In this document: positions 1 through 4,933 of the stretch, piece by piece | Layout of the letters: every line of letters begins with the position of its first letter | How positions within the stretch are numbered: the first letter of the stretch is position 1 | Assembly (NCBI GenBank): GCA_900556945.1 | Contig: USQP01000038.1 | Span: forward strand, 1 to 6,833 | From: an uncultured Clostridium sp. | GTDB taxonomy: Bacteria > Bacillota > Clostridia > TANB77 > CAG-508 | Reading direction: 5' to 3' | DNA length: 6,833 bases | The notes under the pieces: model-generated | Database searches by the model: none | What the model was told of the DNA's origin: nothing | What the model saw: only the letters and a program-made list of their open reading frames with translations | Position numbers and translations under genes: made by a program

Positions 1-35
1 CGTCTCGTGGGCTCGGAGATGTGTATAAGAGACAG
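1..35 (+). other. Nextera (Tn5) library adapter, read-2 side, not genomic
   Basis: Bases 2-35 match the Illumina Nextera transposase adapter for read 2, beginning GTCTCGTGGGCTCGG. It ends at 17-35 with the 19-base Tn5 mosaic end AGATGTGTATAAGAGACAG. Base 1 is probably the last base of an index or primer. This is library construction sequence left in the assembly or read, so the organism's DNA starts at base 36. Confidence 0.98.
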
Positions 36-71
36 AAGTTAAGCTCCTAATATATATTAGGAGCTTAACTT
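36..71. repeat. Perfect 36-base palindrome next to the adapter junction
   Basis: The arm AAGTTAAGCTCCTAATA (36-52) is followed, after the central TA, by its exact reverse complement ending at 71. As RNA it could fold into a long stem with a small ATAT loop. The arms are followed by little U-tract on the plus side, and the minus side runs into adapter, so a terminator role cannot be judged. The palindrome begins exactly at the first insert base. It may be the visible part of a longer natural hairpin, or a fold-back product of amplification. Confidence 0.75.
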
Positions 72-77
72 ATAATA

Positions 78-119
78 GAAAATGATGAGCAAGTCTGCTT
101 TAAAACAGACCTACTCATC
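78..119 (-). terminator. Rho-independent terminator of the membrane-protein gene
   Basis: In the minus-strand transcript the arm GATGAGTAGGTCTG (119-106) pairs over all 14 positions with CAGACTTGCTCATC (97-84) across an 8-base loop, using two G-U wobbles. ATTTTC then follows (83-78). On the plus strand the same two positions would be C-A and A-C mismatches, so the hairpin is built for the minus-strand transcript. It begins 7 bases after the stop codon of the gene at 127-795. The U-tract is short but the position is right. Confidence 0.75.
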
Positions 120-126
120 TTGTTAT

Positions 127-795
127 CTAAATATAAATTTTCAATAGTGAAAGAACAATATATGCTACATAGTATATAGCTTCTATTATCACAAACTTTT
201 TAATAAAATCCGAATTTTTTTCTTCACTAAACACCGCTTTTAAAGCAAAGTACATTAATACTGTTGATATCGTACCACAAAATATAGCAAATGGTGTCGT
301 TATCATCGATACAGATGAACCAAATACAGTTAACAAACTTACGACAGAAGAAATTACAACTGGTATATTGGCTGTTGTTACTGCTGTAATGATTGTTGTC
401 AATTGTTTTTTACTTTTTGAGTTCATTACTAAAACGATAATAGACATTACCAAAATGCTTACTAATGGTGTTATTGCAGCCCTTATAACAGACATTAAAC
501 TACTTCCCCAGCTTGATAAGCCCCATATCGAACCAACAGTAAAACATCTATCAAGTAATTCAGCTATTACCCATATTACTAGAATAATAATTGCATATTT
601 TAGATATTGCCCATTATCCTTATCCACAATTTCTTTCATCTTTTCTAGTGGATTTTTAAACATATCTGTAACAAATCCTTTTGTTTCAATACTATCCTTT
701 TTAATATCCACATTTTTGATAGTATCCTTTACTTGATTAACCGTATTAGATGCTTCACTTTTTAATTCTTCCGTATTTACTTTCTTTTCTTCCAT
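127..795 (-). CDS. Five-helix integral membrane protein of unknown function
   Basis: A 222-residue protein with a charged, lysine/glutamate-rich cytoplasmic-looking N-terminus of about 64 residues followed by about five hydrophobic segments (roughly 65-82, 104-124, 140-158, 163-186 and 200-219). No signal peptide, catalytic motif or transporter signature is visible. The layout of a polar N-terminal tail plus five helices vaguely resembles small Yip1-type membrane proteins, but this is only an impression and no name is assigned. The start is supported by AAAGGAGG at 809-802, six bases before the ATG. The gene lies 56 bases downstream of pfkA on the same strand with no terminator in the gap, and a terminator follows it, so it is probably the last gene of a pfkA transcript. 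A functional link with glycolysis is not implied by anything in the protein. Confidence 0.85.
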   Translation of the reverse strand: MEEKKVNTEELKSEASNTVNQVKDTIKNVDIKKDSIETKGFVTDMFKNPLEKMKEIVDKDNGQYLKYAIIILVIWVIAELLDRCFTVGSIWGLSSWGSSLMSVIRAAITPLVSILVMSIIVLVMNSKSKKQLTTIITAVTTANIPVVISSVVSLLTVFGSSVSMITTPFAIFCGTISTVLMYFALKAVFSEEKNSDFIKKFVIIEAIYYVAYIVLSLLKIYI

Positions 796-851
796 TTTTA
801 TCCTCCTTTTATAATTTTATGATTTATAGTATATATTATTACTATCAAAAT

Positions 852-1997
852 TTAATCTCCCAAGTTAATTCCAACATTTCTTGCTGTTTTTACTAAATCA
901 TGATCCATCGTAACTTTTCTTAAGTTGCTTTCTTTCGTATTACCAGATACAGCACCAATTCTTGTATTATTTCCAACAACATCTTCTAAAGATACTGCAT
1001 CTAATTTTCCATTTTTAATAACTACTAATGTTCCAAATTTTCCTTCTAAAGCAAGTTCCATCGCCTTTGAACCGTATTTTGTTGATAAAACTCTATCAAA
1101 AGCGGTTGGAGTTCCTCCTCTTTGCATATATCCTAAAGTAGTATTTCTAGCCTCTAACCCTGTTAGTTCCTCTAATTGTTTTGCTACTACTTGTCCAACT
1201 CCACCCAGTTTTGTATTATCTACTCCAGCTCCATTATCACGTACGTTTTGTATGACCATTTCTCCATCTTTTGGTTTAGCTCCTTCTGCTACTACTACAA
1301 TACTAAAGTTTTTTCCTCTTTTTTTTCTATTTTCAATTTTAGTCGCTACTTTATTAATATCATATGGTATTTCTGGAATTAGTGCTACATCTGCTCCTCC
1401 AGCTATAGCTGATTCTAAAGCAATCCATCCTGCATATCTTCCCATAACTTCTAATACCATAATTCTATGATGTGTCTCTCCTGTTGTGTGTAATCTATCC
1501 AATGCTTCCATAGCAACTGAGACAGCTGTGTTATAGCCAAAAGTAATTTCTGTACAAGCCACGTCATTATCAATTGTTTTTGGAACTCCTATAATATTTA
1601 CCCCTTTTGTCGAGAAATCTCTTGCTGATTTCTGTGTTCCATCTCCCCCTAAAGTAAAGATGCAATCAAATCCAAATTCCTTGATATTAGCAATTGCTTG
1701 TTCAGATAAATCTTTATATTCTATACTACCATCTTCCTTTACAATTTTATAATTGAAAATATTAGCATTAGTTGATGAACCTATAATAGAACCACCTTTA
1801 GGTAAAATACCTACTGCTTCTCCATCAGCTGCTGTACTTAATTTTTCGAAATCTTTTTTCAGTAATCCATTATAGCCATCTACAATTCCATAACATTCTA
1901 CTCCATGATTTTCTGCTGTTTTTACAATAGCTCTAATAACTGCATTAAATCCTGATACGTCTCCGCCATTAGCTAGTATTCCTACTTTCTTTAACAT
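852..1997 (-). CDS. pfkA: 6-phosphofructokinase (PfkA family), mixed Gly/Lys donor-site type
   Basis: Cytoplasmic glycolytic enzyme that phosphorylates fructose 6-phosphate to fructose 1,6-bisphosphate. The 381 residues hold the family landmarks: the N-terminal GGD loop (11-13), GGDGT (117-121), PKTIDND (139-145) with catalytic Asp143, Arg178, MGR (185-187) and the QRGG sugar-phosphate motif (292-295). Aligned with the 320-residue E. coli enzyme, Gly120 equals Gly104 (favours ATP) while Lys140 equals position 124, where classical ATP enzymes have Gly and pyrophosphate enzymes have Lys. The protein therefore belongs to the G104/K124 group, which includes both ATP- and PPi-users. ATP is the likelier donor because PPi enzymes normally carry Asp at 104, but this is not settled by sequence. 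The loop normally reading GGDxPG is GGDVSG here. AAGGAGG lies four bases before the ATG. The extra 60 or so residues relative to E. coli are usual for this longer clade. Confidence 0.96.
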   Translation of the reverse strand: MLKKVGILANGGDVSGFNAVIRAIVKTAENHGVECYGIVDGYNGLLKKDFEKLSTAADGEAVGILPKGGSIIGSSTNANIFNYKIVKEDGSIEYKDLSEQAIANIKEFGFDCIFTLGGDGTQKSARDFSTKGVNIIGVPKTIDNDVACTEITFGYNTAVSVAMEALDRLHTTGETHHRIMVLEVMGRYAGWIALESAIAGGADVALIPEIPYDINKVATKIENRKKRGKNFSIVVVAEGAKPKDGEMVIQNVRDNGAGVDNTKLGGVGQVVAKQLEELTGLEARNTTLGYMQRGGTPTAFDRVLSTKYGSKAMELALEGKFGTLVVIKNGKLDAVSLEDVVGNNTRIGAVSGNTKESNLRKVTMDHDLVKTARNVGINLGD

Positions 1998-2029
1998 ATT
2001 TCCTCCTTAATGTTATTTTTTCTTTTATT

Positions 2030-2057
2030 ATTATATCAGTAATTATTTTTTTTACAA
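2030..2057 (-). promoter_or_regulatory. Extended -10 SigA-type promoter for pfkA
   Basis: On the minus strand a perfect TATAAT (2035-2030) is preceded by TGA, giving the extended -10 form TGnTATAAT. TTGTAA (2057-2052) sits 16 bases upstream as a fair -35. Upstream is A/T-rich, including the near-palindrome GTAAAATTTTTTAC at 2066-2079, which could be an UP element or an operator. Transcription would start near 2023, leaving a leader of about 25 bases, too short for a riboswitch. Confidence 0.7.
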
Positions 2058-2111
2058 CAGTTTTGGTAAAATTTTTTACTTGTTTTTTCTCTTTCTTTCT
2101 ATTTTTTAAGC

Positions 2112-2150
2112 AAAAAGTAAGAAATAGGTCTGCCTTATTCCTTACTTTTT
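2112..2150 (-). terminator. Terminator of the pilin-LRR gene, possibly bidirectional
   Basis: A 15-base stem (2150-2136 with 2126-2112) around a 9-base loop starts just after the stop codon of the gene at 2153-3136. In the minus-strand RNA all positions pair, with one G-U wobble. The 3' arm itself ends in the run CTTTTT and is followed by GCTT. On the plus strand the same position is an A-C mismatch, though a T-run also follows on that side. It separates the pilin-LRR gene from the pfkA promoter. Confidence 0.82.
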
Positions 2151-2152
2151 TA

Positions 2153-3136
2153 TTATTTTCCGGTATAACCCCATATTACATTAGCATTATTGCTACACCA
2201 ATCATCACTCCATCCCTCTGGTTTATTGCTCACCCTACAATTTATTGTCTGTTCTGATGTCCAACCTGTAAACGCATTGATTTCTATATTTGTCACACCG
2301 CTTGGAATTATTATGTTCGTTATATTTTGACAACCAGCAAAAACACCATATTTTATATTTTTCAAACTATTTGGTAATGTAACACTAGCCAAACTTTTAC
2401 AACCAGAAAATGCATTATTTTCTATCGTTGTTAATCCTTCTTCTATCGTAACCTTTTCTAATTTTGAAAAAGATTCGTGACTTGTTGGACCAAAAGCATC
2501 GCCTCCTATCATTGTTACTGTTCCTGGTATTTCTATCTCTACTATATTATTTGTGTAAGATCTTGAAGTTGCTGTATTTACTCCATTTTCTTCAACTGTT
2601 AAGCCCCATGAAAACGTTATTTGTGTACACCTGCTTGGAAATCTTAATTTCGTATAATTATCGACATTAGCCGTATACCCAATAACTACTCCATAGTCAC
2701 TATCGCCTGGTTCATTACTTTTCCAAATAAATACATCATCTGATGCTGCCGTCTTATCCCATTCTCCAGAATAAAAAACTTGTCCGTTTTGATTTATTTT
2801 TATTTCTTCTCCTTTGATTGTTACTGCTAATGGGAATTTTTCATCAGTAATTTCATCTGGTACTCCCTCTATTTTTTCAATATTTTTTAAATTTGCTTTT
2901 AATTCATTATAATTTAATTTTCCATTTTCCTGATAACTTCCTAAAAACGCTAATTGTACTTGTTCATCTATACTTGCCTTTTTTGACTCCTCTTGAGCTC
3001 GATTTGTTTTAGTTAGAATCCCATTTTCTCCTGTCAAAGTTACAATTGTTACCCCCGCTAAGATTAGCAATACTATAATTGTTATTATTAATGCAATAAG
3101 GGTTATTGCATTTTCATTTCGAATTTTTCTTTTCAT
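2153..3136 (-). CDS. Pilin-like N-terminus fused to a BspA-type leucine-rich-repeat domain
   Basis: A 327-residue surface or secreted protein. Residues 1-10 are basic (MKRKIRNENA), followed by a single hydrophobic helix (11-35, ITLIALIITIIVLLILAGVT) and the GENGIL segment and alpha helix (37-65) typical of clostridial prepilin-like proteins. The cleavage-site residue is Ala rather than Gly, and position +5 is Ala rather than the Glu used in pilus assembly. A middle region (about 66-190) is not recognised. Residues about 198-300 contain LRR_5/BspA-type repeats such as KLEKVTIEEGLTTIENNAFS and SLASVTLPNSLKNIKYGVFA. The tail GWSDDWCSNNANVIWGYTG is like the end found on many clostridial LRR_5 proteins. 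Such domains are associated with adhesion or host contact in other bacteria; that role is only inferred here. It has its own promoter and terminator. No pilus assembly gene or peptidase lies nearby. The ribosome binding site is weak. Confidence 0.88.
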   Translation of the reverse strand: MKRKIRNENAITLIALIITIIVLLILAGVTIVTLTGENGILTKTNRAQEESKKASIDEQVQLAFLGSYQENGKLNYNELKANLKNIEKIEGVPDEITDEKFPLAVTIKGEEIKINQNGQVFYSGEWDKTAASDDVFIWKSNEPGDSDYGVVIGYTANVDNYTKLRFPSRCTQITFSWGLTVEENGVNTATSRSYTNNIVEIEIPGTVTMIGGDAFGPTSHESFSKLEKVTIEEGLTTIENNAFSGCKSLASVTLPNSLKNIKYGVFAGCQNITNIIIPSGVTNIEINAFTGWTSEQTINCRVSNKPEGWSDDWCSNNANVIWGYTGK

Positions 3137-3153
3137 TCATTCTTTTTCCCTTT
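3114..3153 (-). promoter_or_regulatory. Weak ribosome binding site with two overlapping ATGs at the pilin-LRR start
   Basis: The minus strand reads AAAGGGA (3153-3147), then ATG at 3140 and a second ATG at 3136 in another frame. The first opens only an 8-codon reading frame (MNEKKNSK, stop at 3116-3114) that overlaps the start of the pilin gene. The second is the true start, because it alone gives the pilin N-terminus. Spacing from AAAGGGA is 6 bases to the first ATG and 10 to the second, so the short frame may compete for ribosomes and lower expression. Confidence 0.4.
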
Positions 3154-3187
3154 CTTTTGTATTCTCATATAAATTTTTACCACTTAT

Positions 3188-3217
3188 ATTTTACCTAAAC
3201 ATGTCATTAAATGTCAA
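3188..3217 (-). promoter_or_regulatory. SigA-type promoter for the pilin-LRR gene
   Basis: A consensus TTGACA (3217-3212) and TAAAAT (3193-3188), separated by 18 bases, face the pilin-LRR gene. The expected start near 3181 leaves a leader of about 45 bases. No comparably good promoter could be picked for the divergent regulator gene, although the A/T-rich stretch 3240-3260 could hold one. Confidence 0.72.
3201..3216. repeat. ATGTCA direct repeat over the -35 box, candidate operator
   Basis: ATGTCA occurs at 3201-3206 and again at 3211-3216, one helical turn apart. The second copy covers most of the TTGACA -35 box of the pilin-LRR promoter and the first lies in its spacer. The small HTH regulator gene starts 60 bases away. 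A regulator binding one face of the DNA here would block the promoter. That the neighbouring protein is the binder is inference. Confidence 0.4.
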
Positions 3218-3275
3218 TACAAATTTTAGAAAGTTTATGAAATAATAATTTAAATTTTATCATTAAGGTGATGTT

Positions 3276-3482
3276 ATGATTAAAGAAAAAAGAAAACTAA
3301 AAAAATATACACAAGAAGATATGTCTCAGCTTCTTGGTATTAGTTTAAGACAATATATTAGAATTGATAATGAAGAAGATTTGCCAAGAAGAGATGTTCT
3401 AAAAAATCTAATTACAGAATTAGATTTAACGAACGAAGAAATTGGAGAATATATAAGAAAAATGACAGAAAAAACTGCTTAA
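3276..3482 (+). CDS. Small XRE/Cro-type helix-turn-helix DNA-binding protein
   Basis: A 68-residue protein that is nearly all one HTH domain. YTQEDMSQLLGISLRQYIRI (11-30) fits the helix-turn-helix of the Cro/C1 family (TQEELA...GVS...I..IE), followed by two more helices (about 38-64). The usual E-x-G after the recognition helix is changed to DNEEDLP. No sensor or oligomerisation domain is present. The ATG is set by AAGGTG at 3265-3270, five bases upstream; the ATG at 3271 meets a stop after two codons. It is the only plus-strand gene in the window, divergent from the pilin-LRR gene and convergent with spoIIIAH, an arrangement typical of a local autoregulating repressor. Its target is not known. 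Confidence 0.85.
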   Translation: MIKEKRKLKKYTQEDMSQLLGISLRQYIRIDNEEDLPRRDVLKNLITELDLTNEEIGEYIRKMTEKTA

Positions 3483-3508
3483 TATATATTAGCAATTTCC
3501 TGTCATTT
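3460..3508. terminator. Shared hairpin terminator between the HTH gene and spoIIIAH
   Basis: AAATGACAG (3460-3468) and CTGTCATTT (3500-3508) are perfect inverted arms. Between them TGCTTAATATATATTAGCA can form an inner stem with one bulged T. On the plus strand ATTTATTTTG follows; on the minus strand TTTCTTATAT extends the UUU of the arm, so it can work both ways. The left arm lies inside the last codons of the HTH gene, whose stop is in the inner stem. It starts three bases after the spoIIIAH stop. Confidence 0.68.
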
Positions 3509-3510
3509 AT

Positions 3511-4182
3511 TTATTTTGTTGAAATATGTATATTTTCTATCGCACTCTTTAATTCTCTCGATACAATATTTTGAATTTGTGCTACTTCTTCCTGTTTCAT
3601 TTCTGACACGCCAATAATTACGTTTACACTCTCACCATTTACAAATACAATACAATTTTCAAATCCTTTCGTTTTGATTAAATTTTCACATATCATAATA
3701 CTATTTTTTGTTTCATTTATTTTTGTAATTTCTTGCGTTGCGGTTTGTTTTTGAGTTTCTAAAGAATTGCTACTATTTATTACTTTTTCATAAGTCTCTA
3801 TCATTTGTGAATACATCGTATCCCTTTCTAATTTTGACTTTGTAAAATAATCATCTTTATTTGAGGAAACCGTTGTGTTAGCTTGTTCTGTTTCATTTGT
3901 ACTCATATTTTGATTATCTATAGATGTTGTATTACTATTAAGTTCATTCTCTGTACTATTTACCGTATTGGTTTCTGTGGTATCTCCTCCAAGAATATCA
4001 TTACTACTAACCAAAGTAGCATCACCTATATCTGCCAAAGCAGTATCATCTTTTGCTTCCATTTGCATACTAGTTTCTAAAGTTCCATCTTGATTGATAG
4101 TATAATTCAAATATCCGGCTGTCATAAACATAATAGCTATTACATAAATGATCACTTGATTTTTCTTTAATAACTTTTTCAT
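3511..4182 (-). CDS. spoIIIAH: Stage III sporulation protein AH (mother-cell channel ring)
   Basis: Mother-cell protein in the outer forespore membrane whose extracellular domain binds forespore SpoIIQ to bridge the two membranes of the engulfed forespore. At 223 residues it is close to the B. subtilis length (218). It has a short basic start (MKKLLKKNQ), one membrane helix (about 9-27), a long Asn/Thr/Ser/Glu-rich linker (about 33-110), and a C-terminal ring-building domain of the YscJ/FliF type (about 111-221). Recognisable parts of that domain are the long helix around SKLERDTMYSQMIETYEKVI and the strand-helix end CIVFVNGESVNVIIGVSE. Two cysteines (165, 177) lie in this domain. AAGGAGG (4193-4187) is four bases before the ATG. 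It is the last gene of the operon and, unusually, stands 127 bases after spoIIIAG because of the inverted-repeat element between them. Confidence 0.93.
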   Translation of the reverse strand: MKKLLKKNQVIIYVIAIMFMTAGYLNYTINQDGTLETSMQMEAKDDTALADIGDATLVSSNDILGGDTTETNTVNSTENELNSNTTSIDNQNMSTNETEQANTTVSSNKDDYFTKSKLERDTMYSQMIETYEKVINSSNSLETQKQTATQEITKINETKNSIMICENLIKTKGFENCIVFVNGESVNVIIGVSEMKQEEVAQIQNIVSRELKSAIENIHISTK

Positions 4183-4199
4183 AACTCCTCCTTAAATTT

Positions 4200-4312
4200 T
4201 GAAATTTTGGGGACGGAGCAAAAGTTTCAGCTTTACTTCTTCCCCAAAATTGTAATATTTACTTCTTCTTTATTTTTTGAACTGAAACTTTTGCTCCGTC
4301 CCCAAAATTTCA
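4200..4312. repeat. REPIN/MITE-like element with perfect 31-base inverted arms, between spoIIIAG and spoIIIAH
   Basis: Bases 4200-4230 are the exact reverse complement of 4282-4312. Each arm read from its outer end starts TGAAATTTTGGGG and continues GACGGAGCAAAAGTTTCAG. The 51-base centre (4231-4281) carries a third partial copy of the arm tip (CCCCAAAATT, 4242-4251) and a 10-base direct repeat TTTACTTCTT (4232-4241 and 4258-4267). No reading frame or transposase is inside, and no target-site duplication is visible in the flanks. GGGGACGG-cored inverted elements resemble REP-type palindromes mobilised in trans; that family assignment is from memory and unproven. The element lies inside an operon and would fold into a very stable hairpin in the mRNA, seven bases upstream of the spoIIIAH ribosome binding site. 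Its outer TGA is the spoIIIAG stop codon. There is no U-tract in the direction of the operon, so it is not a normal terminator. Confidence 0.9.
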
Positions 4313-4933
4313 GTTCATCTCAAATACCTGTATTTTATGTGTTGCAAGGCCTGTAATAGCCTCCACAGCTTGAATGATATTAGTTTTTGTATCAATATTG
4401 TTAGCACCTTTTGCTGTAATAATAGCACCTTCTATTTTTGGTTGTACTATCTTTTGAGTAATTGGTGTTTTTTCTCCATCATCTTCTTGATAAACAATCT
4501 CTTTTTGAGAATCTGTTTCTTGTATTTTTCTTGTTCCTCCTGATGTATCAGATTCTTCTGTATTACTAATTTTTGAAGTTTCGTTATACATAGCTACTAC
4601 CTCACTTGACTCCGAATAATTAATGCATACTTTCACCTCCCCTACTCCTTGAATGTTGGATAATATGTTTTCTAATTTTTCTTCTAAATTATCCGTTGTT
4701 TGAGTTGTGCTTTTTACGGTATCATTTTGAACAGTACTAGCTAATTGTTTTGAAGTAGTATTGTTTTCTTGCTTAGTTACTTGGTTTTTTCCATTCCAAA
4801 TGGCATTAATAATAACAATGGTCACAATTAGTAAAATAACAAAAAATACTAAGTTCTCAATTTTCTTTTTGTCATTTCCTTCTTGCTCATCATCATTTTT
4901 ATTTATTAATTTTTTCAATTTATCTCTAAACAT
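4310..4933 (-). CDS. spoIIIAG: Stage III sporulation protein AG (channel ring component)
   Basis: Mother-cell membrane protein that forms the large ring of the SpoIIIA-SpoIIQ channel. The 207 residues show a basic/acidic cytoplasmic start (1-25), one membrane helix (about 27-46), a Thr/Gln/Asn-rich linker (about 50-80) and the ring-building domain. That domain opens with LEEKLENILSNIQGVGEVKV (83-102) and ends with PKIEGAIITAKGANN and the helix/strand TNIIQAVEAITGLATHKIQV (184-203). Between these halves, residues about 107-163 are the polar insertion that makes the beta-triangle of this family. The start codon lies inside spoIIIAF: the genes overlap by 19 bases, with GGGGTGA upstream as a moderate ribosome site, which suggests translational coupling. 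The stop TGA is formed by the outer end of the inverted-repeat element, and the protein ends at the usual place for the family. Confidence 0.95.
   Translation of the reverse strand: MFRDKLKKLINKNDDEQEGNDKKKIENLVFFVILLIVTIVIINAIWNGKNQVTKQENNTTSKQLASTVQNDTVKSTTQTTDNLEEKLENILSNIQGVGEVKVCINYSESSEVVAMYNETSKISNTEESDTSGGTRKIQETDSQKEIVYQEDDGEKTPITQKIVQPKIEGAIITAKGANNIDTKTNIIQAVEAITGLATHKIQVFEMN

Noticed and set aside
17..35. Tn5/IS50 mosaic end as evidence of a real transposon
   Set aside because: It is joined to Nextera index-side adapter sequence, and the matching adapter is at the other end, so it comes from library preparation.
368..736. 122-codon plus-strand open frame
   Set aside because: It is antisense to the membrane-protein gene, lacks a ribosome binding site, and matches nothing recognisable.
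843..848. TTGATA as the -35 of a promoter for the membrane-protein gene
   Set aside because: No -10 box lies at proper spacing (TATAAA is only 14 bases away), and the gene is close enough to pfkA to share its transcript.
925..1470. 181-codon plus-strand open frame
   Set aside because: It lies antisense within the unmistakable pfkA gene, has no ribosome site, and its protein is a mirror of pfkA codon use.
1998..2152. Riboswitch or leader regulating pfkA
   Set aside because: The promoter at 2030-2057 leaves only about 25 bases of leader; the remaining hairpin belongs to the upstream gene's terminator.
2063..2257. 64-codon plus-strand frame across the intergenic region
   Set aside because: It runs through the terminator hairpin and into the antisense of the pilin-LRR gene, is dominated by Phe/Leu from T-rich DNA, and has no ribosome site.
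4200..4312. Inverted repeat as an ordinary rho-independent terminator
   Set aside because: There is no U-tract after either arm in the direction of transcription, the loop is 51 bases, and the arm is longer and more precisely repeated than terminators. spoIIIAH downstream has no promoter that I could see.
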